Shown here: piece after piece, positions 1 to 11,700 of the stretch | Position numbering within the stretch: the first letter of the stretch is position 1 | Layout of the letters: every line of letters begins with the position of its first letter | Source of the DNA: Paragyromitra xinjiangensis | Taxonomy: Eukaryota; Ascomycota; Pezizomycetes; Pezizales; Discinaceae | Assembly: GCA_038503065.1 (NCBI GenBank) | Contig: JBCAMK010000014.1 | Coordinates: 496,001-560,000, forward strand | Direction of reading: 5' to 3' | Length of the DNA: 64,000 nt | Notes under the pieces: generated by a model | What the model saw: the letters and a program-made list of their open reading frames with translations, nothing else | Databases searched by the model: none | What the model was told of the DNA's origin: nothing | Position numbers and translations under genes: made by a program

Positions 1-1
1 A

Positions 2-631
2 ACTGATAAATACGTCCTTCAAAACAAACTCCGCACCTGGTCAGCCTACCGGAAAGAGCAGGAAGAGAAGCGTGCCAAAGAAGGTGGCGTTTCAAAAGAG
101 TTCAGAAAACTAGAGGCCGCCATGGCAGCCCGAGGGACTTACGGAGGCTGCGTAAACGGATGTAACCACCCAAAAGCAATTGGGATCAACGGCAACGGAA
201 CCAACGGGATCAACGGGATCAACGGGATCAACGGGATCAGCAAGATCAACGGGATCAACGGAACCAACGGTAATACCAACGGTAAGATTAATGGCAACAT
301 CAACGGCAACAGCATCCCACTCCGCGTAAACGAAGTGTCAGCCCAGGAACTTCGCGATAAACTCAAGGTCCTTGAGGCAGGTCGAGATTTTGGTGGAAGC
401 AGGAGTGGTGCTGGTAGCAGGATTGGTAGTGAGGATGAAGCAAGCGGCAGCGACGATGAAGTATCACTCGAGAGGGGAGTTGGTGGTGGATATATCGGTA
501 TCCACGGCGGGGACTGCAGCAGCGAGCCGTCTGATATCATGGAGAGGATGGTGCAGCGCGACCAGTCTGGTAAGATCGCGAACCAGGAAGCAATTGAGCA
601 AGCAAGCGAACACAATGGTGTTAAGTTGTGA
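2..631 (+). CDS. 3' end of an unidentified protein gene (truncated by window start)
   Basis: The frame is open from base 2 to the TGA at 629-631, so this is the C-terminal 209 residues of a gene that begins outside the window. The first ATG inside (122) has open frame upstream and is probably internal. The fragment starts with a charged, helix-prone stretch rich in Lys, Arg and Glu. An Asn-Gly-Ile tract follows (about residues 60-105), built on the unit GIN/NGI, then an acidic Ser-rich linker and a final polar segment. I recognise no domain; the visible part looks like a disordered tail, so no function is assigned. The reverse-strand frame across 139-615 is a shadow of the low-complexity tract. 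Confidence 0.6.
   Translation, partial: TDKYVLQNKLRTWSAYRKEQEEKRAKEGGVSKEFRKLEAAMAARGTYGGCVNGCNHPKAIGINGNGTNGINGINGINGISKINGINGTNGNTNGKINGNINGNSIPLRVNEVSAQELRDKLKVLEAGRDFGGSRSGAGSRIGSEDEASGSDDEVSLERGVGGGYIGIHGGDCSSEPSDIMERMVQRDQSGKIANQEAIEQASEHNGVKL
203..256 (+). repeat. 9-bp coding minisatellite encoding Asn-Gly-Ile
   Basis: The unit AACGGGATC is repeated in tandem four times from 203, then once more at 248 after one variant unit. It keeps the reading frame and encodes the NGI tract. Because the unit is a multiple of three, copy number can change without a frameshift. Confidence 0.8.
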
Positions 632-1616
632 TTTTCGGAAAACTATAGCGTCCATGCATTAGAGAAACTTTCGGTTGTTTTTTTAATTTTCCTTTCTTTA
701 TTTTGAGCTTTGGCATGGCGTTTTTTTTCTAATGTGCTACGAGCCCTTAAGGCCGTATCGAGATCTATTTCCATTTTTCTCAAACTTGGTTCTGTTTGCT
801 TATCTCATCGTTATCCGTTTTGGCTCGTTTCTTTCATTTCGTTATCTTTCATCCGTCTGACAGGTGCTGGTCGGTTGGTTAGCGGCGGTGATGGAACTTG
901 GCTTTCTTATGCGGCTTGCGGATTTTAGGTGTACTAAAAGGGAGCATGGTCACATCGAACGAATAATTTAGTCTTCGAGTTATACGAGATAGTCATGTAG
1001 TCATGGACTCTCACTCGGTCGGTTTTTCGGCTGTGTCCGTCACCGCAGATAGGGAATAGCGGTGGTGAATCTCCCGCAGAAAGTTACAGAGATTGATTTC
1101 AACTAGACGATAGGCCATTGTAACTCTTATCTTCTCAACCCTGCCCTAGCGTTACTAGTTCTCCGAGTTGCACTCGTGTTAGTAGTAAACTCCTACTCCC
1201 GAAAAAAGCCCAATGATTCAAGGGGGAGAAAGTTCCTTCAGTCGAGACGAGGGAGAAACTACATGTAGTCTTTAGCTCTTACGCGCTCACAGCCCGCGCC
1301 ATCTCGCAGTCCAACAATCCATATTTTAGCTAGAGCCACAACGAACCGACCACTGCCTCACGGGGATGAGTCCTAACAGGTGTACACGGTGCGCAATAAG
1401 GCGGTGTTCCTGTGGATCGGGTGACTATCCATGATGCAAATCCATCCTCATCCTACAAGACCCAAATCACAAACACTCACTAGAAAGTCCAACTTCTCCA
1501 CAAAGATTACCCAAGAAAAAGCGTCTAACTACATAGCTACATTACACCATATCATACAAAAGCCCCCCCCAAATCCAATCCCAACCCCCCAACCCCAAAC
1601 AATACACAAGAAACGT
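632..1616. other. Intergenic spacer, convergent gene ends
   Basis: This lies between the end of the + strand gene at 631 and the end of GPI1 on the - strand, so it should hold two 3' UTRs. Short frames here have no family motif and no intron logic. A TACATGTA palindrome lies at about 1259-1268. I see nothing else I can support. Confidence 0.5.
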
Positions 1617-3816
1617 CTAAACCTTCCCCCTCCTCCAACCCACCCACCCCCCCCCACCCCCCACCCCACCCCCACCCCCCCCCCCACCAACCTTCTGCTC
1701 CTCCGTAAGCCTTTTCCACAACTCCCACATCCCCGCCCTCCTCGTCGGCAACATACTATACTGCATCGAATACAAATTCCGTCTATGAATCGGGGGCACA
1801 AACTTCCCAGTCATCAAACACAGTATAACATGAGGACTAACATAATGTTTCCTTATCCTCTGACCCAGCTGAAAATACTGATGAAACATAGCCCTGAACG
1901 GCAACGGCGTAGATCTAAGTCTAATATACGACACAGCGCCCTTCTCCACCACCATATCCTCCAACTCGAAGCGAATCCCCCCCGGGAGTCGCTTACTGTC
2001 TTTGACTCGCAGCATTAGCGCGAATAGCGGAAAGTGGTTGAGACACGCTAGGAGGGTTTCGAGGGTGGCTTTGAGCATGATGATTGCCATTCGCGCGGAT
2101 GCGAAGGTGAGGTAGAATACGAGGACTGTTGGGAGGAGGAAGATGAGGAGGGTGAATAGGATGGTGCCGATGAGGAGTTGGTCTAGATCGTAATCACATG
2201 AATCGATACGGTTTCGTAGGACGTTGCGTTTCTTCCCGCGGAAGAGGTGGAAGAGGCTTATGATGATGTTTAGTTGCCAGTTGTAGATACGTGCTGATGC
2301 GATGTAGAATGAGTATATGTGTAGTGTGAGTATGGAGAGTAGGTCTGAGAATAACGCGATTGGCATGGACGCTCCGGCGAATGATGAGAACCCGATCGCG
2401 TATATAACTCGTGGTAGGTGTGGGCGGACGCTGCTCATTGTGTCCGCCCAATAATCGATAACCCAGAGAAACAGCTCCCCTAGGAACCCGCCGAGCTCGT
2501 CGTTTAGTTTAAGACCGGCGGGGAGGTTTGTAAGCCACTCGATCATGTCCCGCATGCCGTCGATGGTGTAGGCGCGAAGATGGTAGTCAATCTGGTGGGC
2601 TACAACGTGTGCGTTTTCAATGATGTAGGAGCCGAGGGCGATACCGATGATGACATCGTTGGCGACGAGCCAGAGGGAGTTGTAGAAACGGATGTAGTCT
2701 GGATGAGAGGACGTGACGGACTCCCAGTCTGTTTTACGGCGACGGAGAGTTACGTATTGGATTGGCCAGTAGCAGAACTGCTGTAATCTGATATCGAACT
2801 GCTGCGCTGGAGGTTCCGGGGGTGAGTAAATCCACACCTATCATTTCCATGGGTAAACTCTCACCTGTAGCACTGATATCCTTCAAAGCCGCCAACTCAG
2901 GCTTCAACCTCCACTCCAACACCTTCAAAATAGTCTCCGCAACAAACCTCCATATCAAAATAACCACCACAAAAAACGTCGTAACAATCGGCCACAAAAA
3001 CCGCGCCGTATCCATCGCCAACTTCCCCAACCGTCTCCACAGTCCCGTCGCACTCTCTACCACCCTCTCGCTTACACTCAAACTCCTTCGATTCCGCCGC
3101 GAATTCAATAGGCCTATATTCTCCTTCAACAACACCCGCATTTCATGGGAACAGTTGACCTGGTCCACAATCATCTGCAGCGCCTTCTCCTTCTCCGTCG
3201 GTGCCGGCCGCGCTACCGAGTGTAGTTTCAGTTTCTCCACCAGCGCCCCTTTACGTTCTCGTTCCCGTAGCTCCTCAGCGGTGTCGTCGCCATCCCCGAG
3301 CGCTTCTTCCGTGGCGACCCAGTCCTCGAGTGCTAGTGAGATTGGTGAGAGGGAGAGGTACTGCATACGGTGGGGGTGCGGGCGCTCAAAGAGGATAATC
3401 TGGACGGCGATTCCGGAGGACGCAGGACAGAAGATGTGTGGGTAACGGGAGGTTCGGGTAGTAGTAGCATATATATGATCCGGCGTGAAGGTAGAGACCG
3501 GTGAAGGCTCGTTAACAGTGCCGAGGACATGAAGAGCAGACTGACCACAAAGCTCAAACAGCCGTGGAGCAGAGTGTGGTGATTTCCGATACAGATGTGA
3601 AGAACCAAGTTGTACGCTTATCGTTCTGCTCTAAAGTAAATCAGCATCTCACCCTCGCCCCCCCCGTTGATAGTCAAAACCCACATCGGCTCCATTCATG
3701 ATATCCACCACAAACACATCCAACCCTGAATTCCGCCATCCAACCAACACCCCCTCTCTACCATTCCGCGGGAAATCCAACGGCCAGAACACCCTCATCA
3801 ACCCATTGGACCCCAT
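1617..3816 (-). CDS. GPI1: Gpi1 / PIG-Q subunit of the GPI-GlcNAc transferase
   Basis: Three exons are proposed on the - strand: 3816-3685, 3630-2865 and 2806-1617 (introns of 54 and 58 nt), giving 695 residues. All phases close and an in-frame TAA precedes the ATG. Gpi1 is a subunit of the ER complex that transfers GlcNAc to phosphatidylinositol, the first step of GPI-anchor synthesis. Recognisable blocks are an N-terminal VGWRNSGLDVFVVDI segment, a central FERPHPHRMQYLSL block, and the C-terminal PIG-Q core with several hydrophobic spans. That core holds GKKRNVLRNRIDSCDYDLDQ (about residue 490), very close to human PIG-Q. The first intron uses a GTGGGT donor; a shorter choice is possible but would be only 22-24 nt. 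The C-terminus runs into a Gly-rich tract encoded by a G homopolymer region just before the stop. Confidence 0.93.
1624..1689. repeat. C-rich (sense G-rich) tract inside the last GPI1 codons
   Basis: On the + strand this is a run of C blocks broken by single A or T. On the GPI1 sense strand it reads as many G runs of 3-8 separated by single bases. It encodes the Gly-rich tail and ends within about 10 bases of the stop codon. It has the pattern needed for a G-quadruplex in the mRNA. Confidence 0.85.
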
Positions 3817-3850
3817 TTAATAGAAACTCCCCCTCCTCCGCAACTGCTCC

Positions 3851-4237
3851 CTAGCCGAGATCGCGCTTCCGCTCCGCGTTTGCTAACCTCGTCAGCCAAG
3901 CCACAAAACCCCGGAGGTGGTGACGAACCAAACTTGTTTCCCGAGATGCAATCCGCTCGATCGGTATGAAGAATAAAAAGAAAAACAACGACAAGATTAG
4001 AAAGCCCTTTGTAGCCCGACCCTGTGTTGGTTTAGTGACGATGAACTGAACACCCTCGGAGGTGGGAGACTCACAACAACGCCGTGATCCCAGGCGAAAC
4101 AAGCCAACTCAATGGCCTCGGTGATGAGTGAGAACCGCGCTGTGATGTATCCGGCAATAAAAACCACGATCGCCAATAACCTGGGTTTCGTAAGTAATAA
4201 ACTTTATAGGGGGGGGTGGAACTCACAGAGGCCGCAT
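3851..4237 (-). CDS. Small two-span membrane protein, function unknown
   Basis: Three exons (4237-4227, 4180-4075, 4021-3851; introns of 46 and 53 nt, both with GTGAGT donors) join to 95 residues. The first exon has only 11 coding bases. The protein begins MRPLLLAIVVFIAGYITARF, a hydrophobic span. A short polar loop and a second span rich in Leu and Phe (about residues 46-60) follow, and the tail is basic. Splicing is consistent at both junctions and removes all stops, which is the main support. The gene is head-to-tail with GPI1 (35 bp between its stop and the GPI1 ATG) and divergent from DEG1. I do not recognise the family. A two-pass ER or mitochondrial membrane protein is an inference from hydrophobicity. 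Confidence 0.65.
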
Positions 4238-4782
4238 GAACAGCTATTCATGGAAGAACTTGGATCTTCCTGACTGTGTGGAATGAGCGCGTGTCAGGAA
4301 GTCCGCTATAGCTCCTGGTCCAACATCTAGAGTATGAAGTTTGAGGTATGAAGTGTAGAGGAAGAGGATGGAGAAAAGTGATGACGCGGGGGTTCAAGCA
4401 GGGGAAGGGTTTTTCTGTTGGTGAGGCCGAAGGGGGGTATCAATGTAACCGTATAGGGCAGATTGACAGAAGAGTAATCTACTACCAATGAGATGTCTAC
4501 GAGAGAGTTACTCTTTTGATTTCATCCCAACAATTGAGATGCGTACATCTACAGACAGATTCTCTACGTCTGGACACGTTGCGTCTGAATCGATGTACCT
4601 GAGTAGAAGTGTGGCGTTAAGAAACACAAGTGTAGCCCTGTACAGTACTGTGGCAGTACATACAGAAAACCTCAAAATCCGAGCAGAAAAAACAAGAAAA
4701 AGCAACTTCATATCACAACACGTTCGCGGTGTGTGAAAAGCTTAAGACTTCCCTTTCCGGACGACATCGCGGTGGAGGGGTA
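4238..4782. promoter_or_regulatory. Divergent intergenic region between the small membrane protein gene and DEG1/PUS3
   Basis: About 545 bp separate two divergent start codons, so the region must contain both promoters. No canonical TATA box or named motif stands out. Short frames inside (around 4488-4736 on both strands) lack family motifs. The boundary on the DEG1 side depends on which in-frame ATG is used (4729 or 4783). Confidence 0.45.
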
Positions 4783-6471
4783 ATGACTCTGCGGCTCAAC
4801 TGTCTTCGTCCAGTCACTCGACTTTTCTTCCGCAGTCTCTCCACCTCGCCTCTACTCTCCAGATATCTCCGTCCCTTCACTGTCAGCGCTCTCGACACGA
4901 AGCGGATGGCTATGGAGAAATCACGATCGCAGGTCTACGCCCAATGGTCGCAGGCGGAACTCATCTCGCGGATCCTCGAGCTGGAGCGGTCCACGGAAAC
5001 GTGAGTGAGCTGCCTCCACTCTCCATTCAGCGTCCACCTGCTAATCACGGTGATCAGGGTTAAGCCGGTGCACCCGAGGAAGGAAAAGAAGACTTTTAAT
5101 TCGTCGCTCTACTCCACTCGACATATCGCGCTCAAGATTGCATATCTAGGCGCAAACTACGGTGGTTTCGAGTACCATGCGAATAACCCATTCTCAATAC
5201 CCACCGTCGAGGAACAGATCTTCAAAGCGCTGCTCAAGTCACGGCTGGTACCAAACAATGGTCTCCCCGGCGAAGAAGAAACCGTACTCGGCTGGCCCGG
5301 CGACGAAGCGGTAGAATACTCCAAATGCGGACGCACCGACAAAGGCGTCTCAGCATTCGGCCAAGTGATTGGCATCCGAGTACGGAGCAACCGCCCAAAA
5401 CCCCCCGCCGAACCTACAGACGACTCCGACTCAGAACCGCCCGAATTCGACGACACAAAAGACGAACTCCTCTACCCCCAAATCCTCAATCGTCTCCTCC
5501 CCCCCGACATCCGCGTCCTCGCCTGGTGCCCCACCCCCCCGCCCAACTTCTCCGCCCGCTTCTCCTGTCAAGAGCGCCACTACCGCTACTTCTTCACCAA
5601 TCCCCCCATCCCCCCCGGCACCACCTCCAATGACTCCTCACTCCTCAACATCCCCCTCATGCGCGAAGCCGCAGCCCACTACATCGGCAACCACGACTTC
5701 CGCAACTTCTGCAAACTCGACGCCAGCAAACAAATCACCCGCTTCGACCGAATCATCACCCACTCCACCATAACCGAACTAACCCCCCTCCCACCAACAT
5801 TCACCCCCCACCCCCCCACCACCTCCACCACCTCCCCCAAAATCTACTACCTCGAACTCCACGGCTCCGCCTTCCTCTGGCACCAAGTCCGCCACATGAT
5901 CGCCATCCTATTCCTCATCGGGCAAGGTCTCGAACCCCCATCCCTCATCCCCACCCTCCTAGACACAAATCTCAACCCCCAAAAACCAATGTACGAGATG
6001 GCCTCCGACCGCGCGCTCGTCCTCTGGGACTGCGTCTTCCCGCCTAACACGCTCAAATGGGTGTACGCTGGCAGCGGGGCCGCATCAACGTGGAAAGAAG
6101 GTCGCGACGATCTAGTCGATAACGTGTGGTCGCTGTGGCACCGCGCCAGGATCGATGAGTTGCTTGCTGGGAGCTTGTTGGATGTGATTGCGCGGACTGC
6201 GGCGGAGCTCCCGGGCGGGAGGGGGAGGACGGGTGGGAAGAGTCAGGTTTTGGTGGATGGTGGGAGTGTGCCGCTTTATAGAGGGAGGTATGTACCGGTT
6301 TTGGAGAGGAGGAGGATGGAGGATGTTGAGGTTATTAATAAAAGGTATGTGGAGAAGAAGGGGGATTGGGTGGAGAATCGGAATAGGAGGGTTGAGGCGA
6401 GGAAGGCGAGGGTTAAGGTGAGGGAGGAGGTGGAGGGTGTGGAGGGGGTTGGAGGGGTGGAGGTAGAGTAG
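4783..6471 (+). CDS. DEG1: tRNA pseudouridine synthase Deg1/Pus3
   Basis: Two exons, 4783-5000 and 5058-6471 (57-nt intron, GTGAGT donor), give 543 residues. Deg1/Pus3 makes pseudouridine at positions 38/39 of the tRNA anticodon arm. The TruA-type catalytic motif CGRTDKGVSAFGQVI is present, with the catalytic Asp near residue 167. Further conserved blocks are RFSCQERHYRYFF, DFRNFCKLDASKQI, GSAFLWHQVRHMIAILFLIG and PMYEMASD, matching yeast Deg1 closely. Three in-frame starts exist. ATG 4729 adds 18 residues; ATG 4783 gives an Arg-rich, acid-free N-terminus that looks like a mitochondrial presequence; ATG 4906 gives the shorter form that aligns with yeast. Dual targeting by alternative starts is an inference. 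A C-terminal tail of charged repeats is encoded by G-rich DNA. Confidence 0.95.
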
Positions 6472-6979
6472 GGAGTTGTGTCTGTTAGCATCCTGCGAGT
6501 CGTGGATCTGCGTCATGGGTGATCACCCGCTGGTGGTCTGCTATACTCCTTCTTAGCAACTAGGGTAATAAATAGATCAATAGAGCGAGTGAGAATCGAT
6601 GACCCTGTGCAGTCTAACTGGTACTGAAGTTTGCATCCAGATTCGTAGACGTTTGAGGATATTGCAGTTAGTAGAGCTAGAATAATAATCTATGGAATGT
6701 CTTCGGAAAGGAGAGATAACATAATCCCGTTCCCAAACTTTTAGAAAAATACATTCTTTTTTTGGATAGACGCAGTTTCTTGGAGATTGTAAGCGCAGAT
6801 ATTGGGATGTGGTTACGAGAGAACAAGTAACATACGCGTAACAATGCATTTCACATGGTACCGAATGGCTATACGTTGGCGGACTAATCAGGGTTATTGG
6901 ATCGGTCTCTCGGGTTCCGGGGTTTAAGCACCAGCTGTTGAATGAATTCTGGACTGGAACACTACATCTATCATTGACC

Positions 6980-7201
6980 TAGTCTCGTGCCTACGTTATA
7001 GTGTCTAGATTTTTTTCAATATTTGGTGCTTAAGGTCTGGATTCTCTCTACGCGAAAAATCGTAGTCTCTCGACCAAAACTCTCCTTATTTAGAGCAAAC
7101 GAACGCCCATTACGAGACTATTGTTTAGGGAGAATCCGGATTCAAAACCAAATATTGGGGGAAAAAAAGATCTGAGCGACTGTAACGTGGGCACGAGACT
7201 A
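6980..7201. mobile_element. 222-bp MITE with long terminal inverted repeats and 9-bp target duplication
   Basis: The element starts TAGTCTCGTGCC and ends GGGCACGAGACTA. The two arms (about 6980-7050 and 7130-7201) are imperfect inverted repeats of 70 bp or more. They share an ATATTTGGT block and a GGATTCT block in inverted order. It is flanked by an exact 9-bp direct repeat, TCATTGACC, at 6971-6979 and 7202-7210. A 9-bp duplication with long terminal repeats is typical of Mutator-like (MULE) non-autonomous elements. There is no coding capacity. Confidence 0.8.
7063..7120 (-). mobile_element. Inner TAGTCTCG inverted-repeat element nested in the MITE
   Basis: Between the arms of the 222-bp element lies a 58-bp segment bounded by TAGTCTCTCG and CGAGACTA. 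Its reverse complement shares the block TTCGTTYGCTCTAAATA and flanking bases with the element at 30169-30254. So the same small element occurs twice in the window. Confidence 0.6.
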
Positions 7202-8718
7202 TCATTGACCCTGGGTGAGAGGTGGGACGGAAGAAAAGAATGATGTTTTATCCAAAAATTTAGTTTTCTCGTACTGGGTATGCATGTCGCCTATCAAAAT
7301 TCTGCTATTGCGGGGTATTGCTAGGCGGGCAGGACATGTTCGTTGCACGTGCATCACTTCCCTGTGCCGAGAGAACTGAATGACTCATTTGAGGCTCTGC
7401 CAGTATCAGCATATCTAGTCTCTAATGGGGTGATATAATCTCATGTCTACATTCCTAACGGTTCGGTTCTTAGGATTAGTGTCGAGGAATAAACGGATTA
7501 CAAGGTGGGAATGAGATTAGTAGTTATCGTAGAGCAACTAAACATACCTCGGCGAATGCAAGTTGATATTATTATTTTCTGTTTCCACCTTGCATAGGAT
7601 ACCCAGATAATGTGATCCTGTTTCGTCATGGAAAGGTACTTGGGTATTCTAAATCATCGGTTCAGGATCTAGGTAATATATTGTATATTAGCGGTTACCT
7701 ACAGGCACAATATGCTTCTACAGGGATACAGAAGTCAGCCGCATCCTTAATGAATGCGGGAGGTTTTTTTTGCCGTGGGCTATCTCTTGTGGACGTGAAG
7801 GCTAGTATATAAGGGGGCTTGCCGTCTGTAGGCCGAGTGATTAATCATGCACTTATATCATTTCTTGGACGTATACAAGAGAATTTCTGTGCTAATTGTC
7901 CAGAGTTCAGGACAGATAGGTAGGTGGATCTATCACCAGAGGAGTTCTATGATGACCCGACCTCAACACAAGGGTGCCTCGGACTGTATAAATAGAGGCT
8001 AGTCTGTTCGCTTAGCTAAAGCGTTAGAAATACCTATTGGCAACTGCATATGGTATAGATTTGTGCCGATTAGTCATCTGCATCACGATCGGCGCCCAAA
8101 GATTTGCCTTTACGTGGGCCTGCCATGAAAATTTCTTGTGGCTGTAATAGGTTGCTTTGCTGGGCTGTCTGTTCAAATAGTACTAGGGGTAGTGTTTAAA
8201 ATCTTGGATAAGATCGCGTTCACCACTGGAAATAAATAGCGATTTTCCTGAAAAGCCTGGGATCGAGACCAGGTTAGTTGATGCCCTACCAATGTTATGA
8301 TAATTGACCTACTTTTCCGGCGCTTATGCCTTGTGCTAAGCACTGTGGCAGGGCTGCAAGGGTTTGGCTGCACAGTAGATTCTTGTTTTGTACTAGGGTC
8401 ACGAATGCCTGTGGGATACCGCACGACATAAAGTACAAGAACCCGGTGGTGCCCCGCGCGGGATGCTCGATTTCAAAGTCTTAGCACTTCATGCGTTATC
8501 CCAAATATCGGTAATAAGTCCTAACTAGTTTCGCAGAACAGAACAACCCTCGGTGTTGTAGTAACTAGAGTCAAATGGCTACCTCTGGAGGGAGTAGCTC
8601 GTATGATCCGATATACCGGGAAGGTATTACACGTGTTTAATTCATCTGCTATCGAGTTAGGTTTCAGATACTAACTGAACTCTACATAGATCCGGGCATA
8701 CGAAAAGGGCCAACAACG

Positions 8719-11700
8719 ATGATCAAAATGAGCACTTTCGGCTCGCGGAATGGTGAGTCAACTACATAATGTTTAATCTTGGTACAATTACGAGGACTGG
8801 CCTAGCTAATTTATAATGTAGAAGATGCTGATTCTACAGAATATGTGCCTAACTCTACAACCTCGAGGGATCCTTTATTCCAACGTCAAGATTCAGACTC
8901 GGGCTCTTCGGATCATGCGCCAGGTTTCGCCTCCTGGAGAAATCCTTTCTTCTCACGTAGGGATACAATACGTTCTACCTCGTGGAAACCTTTTACTTTT
9001 AAAGCTGGCTTTTTAGCACCGTTATTTCTCGCCACCGTTGCACTTATCGTTATTCTCGAAATAATTAATCAGAAAGCGATCCGAGACGGCGGCCTTTTCT
9101 TTGCCAATAGTTTAGATGATTTTAAAACCTGGCAGGTGTTCTGCTATCGATATCTCCCGACAACACTAGCTGTAATATACGGGATGGTATGGGCGGTTCT
9201 TGACCTGGATGTGAAGCGACTTGAGCCTTATTTTCAGCTTTCGAGGGTTGAGGGAGTAGTCAGTAGGGATTCGATCCTGTTGAACTATCCATTTGAATTC
9301 TTAGCCTATGTCCCAATAGCAGGGTTTCGCCGTAGGTACGATGGGCTGTAGTTATTGAGATATGTATCTGTTATGCTGATGTCAAAGCCTTCAGACATTG
9401 GACGGTCTTTCTTTCAGGGATCGCGTTGATCGTGACTTTCTGGATTATTACTCCTCTTCAGAGTGCTATTTTGGCAACACAGATCGTAACAAGGACAATT
9501 CCAACACCGTTTGTTCTTTCGAAAGAGCTTATTCCATTCGACAAACAGAGAGCCGCTCTGACTTGCCAGTTCGAATACGCAGCATACGGAGTGGCGTGGC
9601 TAGGTGAAGAAGTCGCACCCTTTCTTACCAGGGAATATATGGCGATCCCATTCAAACCTCTTGACTGGAAATCAGACCGTGTGGAGAGTGGAGGGAATGA
9701 ATCCTGGGCAGTAAAGACAAGGGTATACTCGACTAAAGTGGATTGCTCACCTGCCGCGTCTGCGAAGTATGAGTCTTTTGACGAGTGGGGAGATATGTGG
9801 TATTTGACAGATGATTTGAATTCCTGCACTGTCGGTGTTACTCCGATAGATTCCGGAACGCGCAGCATGATGTACTTTGGCGGTCCGAATAAAGGCCTTG
9901 ACACGAGGTTTACGCATGCTGGGTGTAATGATACTAATCTTTTTGTCGGAGTCTGGGCTCAGGCACATAATGAGACTACACCGACAGAAGATCAAGATAT
10001 TAGTGCGATATTTTGCAGGACGAGTTATTTTTACGCTGATACTGTTGTCTCGGTTGATGGTACCACACTGCGCATCAACAACTCGAGGAGTATTGATCCT
10101 TCGGCGGAATCTACTTTCTTTAAGGAGGGGGATGGTGTTATAGATATTGAAACAATCGAAATGGATATGTTGAATGTTGCTCAGATGAGTATGGATGGGG
10201 ATCCTTATATCTATCGGATTGGTCCTAGTTCTACGCTTCGGTTTGATAGCTGGAATCTTTCAGACCCTTCGAGAATGATTGGATACGTTATCGCTTCTGG
10301 AGATAATCACACCTTCGAAGACTTCAAGGATCCAGATGTATTTTCCGAGGCGGTGGAAAAAGCACACCAATCACTTTTCTCAAATGCCCTCTACTACCTC
10401 CTACAACCTATACCTGAGGCGGGAATCAATAAGGCCGAACCGATTGCTGGATTCCGGTCAGTGAGGAGTACTACTGTTGTTGTGATTCCCGAGCTTTTGC
10501 ACATCCTAGAAGGATGTCTCGCACTTGTAGCACTGTTTATCGTGGCTCTCTTCTTCATCTATCGCAATAGAAGAAACAACCTTTTCAGCGATCCTGATTC
10601 TTTGTCAGCAAAAATGGCTCTAGTGGCGGATAGTAAACCACTGCTTGAAGATTTCGAAGGGTTGGATGACTGCCCGGAACTTATTAAATGTCTGCCGAAT
10701 AGAAGATACCGGTTGGATGTATGGGCAGACGGCACTGAACATTATCGTCTGGATCGAGTACATCTTCATTCGGAAGGCGTGCAAAAAAAAGTACATAGTA
10801 AGTCTCTTTAAAATTCTTGAACGATCATGCATCGGGTTGATAGTATAAAAGATGAGGTACATGCAGCCCAGCATACCGGTGTTGGTGTGATGCCTCTCGA
10901 GCTACGGCTTTGGGTGGGAGTTACACTTACGATCACTCTCTTTGGGTTACTTGTGTTTCTTTGTATCTTATATAAATCTAACTTGAAATACAACGGTAAG
11001 GACTAAAGATATCCGTGGTGAATGGTTTAGTTAACCTTATGCATTACACAGGCCTGCCAACACTCACCAATAGTCAGATTGGGGTGCAAATTATATTCTC
11101 CTTCATCCCCACAGTCATCGCCACATTGATTGAACCACTTTGGGTCATTATCACTCGTTCCGTCTGCGCTTATCAGCCTTACATAGAACTCCATAAAGGT
11201 AGTGCTTCGGTGGCTTCGTCACTTAGTGTGAAGTACACAAATCTCCCTGCTGCGTTGGTTCTCCCCCGAGCACTTCGATCCGGCAACTTCCTGATTTCAT
11301 CGCTATCTGGGATCACCTTACTTGCAAACTTCCTCGCTGTCGCTCTCAGTGGTCTTTTCGAAAATGCCTACCTACCAATTGCAAAGCCTGATACCTTCAC
11401 GCAAGGGCTAGATCCTCTAATTCACGCGCAAATGGAATATGGCGAGGAACAGTATTTGCTAGCGAATACCAATATTACTGCAGGGACAGCTTTACCCCCT
11501 TTTGTTTCCCCCGAGTTCTACTTTCTTCCGTTTGCCTGGGATACAACGGTAGAAAAGAACGGCTCCGACTTACACACAGCGGTTACTCGTGGATTCGGAG
11601 CCAACGTGACATGTCAACCATTAGAATCAGAAAGCTTCCACCTAGAATACTATACGCCTGTAAGGATCGAGGCTGGAAGGGAGAGGAATGCTCCAGACCG

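Larger units (their letters stand above)
6472..8718. other. Long intergenic region with one MITE
   Basis: About 2.2 kb lie between DEG1 and the DUF3433 gene. The one defined structure is the inverted-repeat element at 6980-7201. Short frames (for example 7612-7812 +, 8173-8424 -) have no recognisable motif. The right-hand end must hold the DUF3433 promoter. Confidence 0.5.

Noticed and set aside
139..615. 158-codon reverse-strand frame over the first gene
   Set aside because: Its Leu/Ile/Pro repeats are the reverse complement of the NGI minisatellite; a shadow of the + strand coding frame.
3333..3608. 91-codon - strand frame upstream of GPI1 exon 2
   Set aside because: Another frame through the same DNA is continuous with GPI1 and contains HIFCPASS and the SAPRLFELCG block; this one is a shadow.
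3631..3652. A 22-24 nt intron in GPI1
   Set aside because: A 54-nt intron with donor GTGGGT and a normal branch/acceptor also restores the frame and fits other introns here better.
5325..5773. Two + strand frames of 102 and 134 codons within DEG1
   Set aside because: They are Pro/Ser/Thr/Arg-rich shadows created by the C-rich codons of DEG1 exon 2.
8230..8330. tRNA-like segment (reverse strand GGTAGGGCATC followed by CCTGG-loop-CCAGG)
   Set aside because: The two boxes are only about ten bases apart and no acceptor or anticodon stem fits; chance stem-loop.
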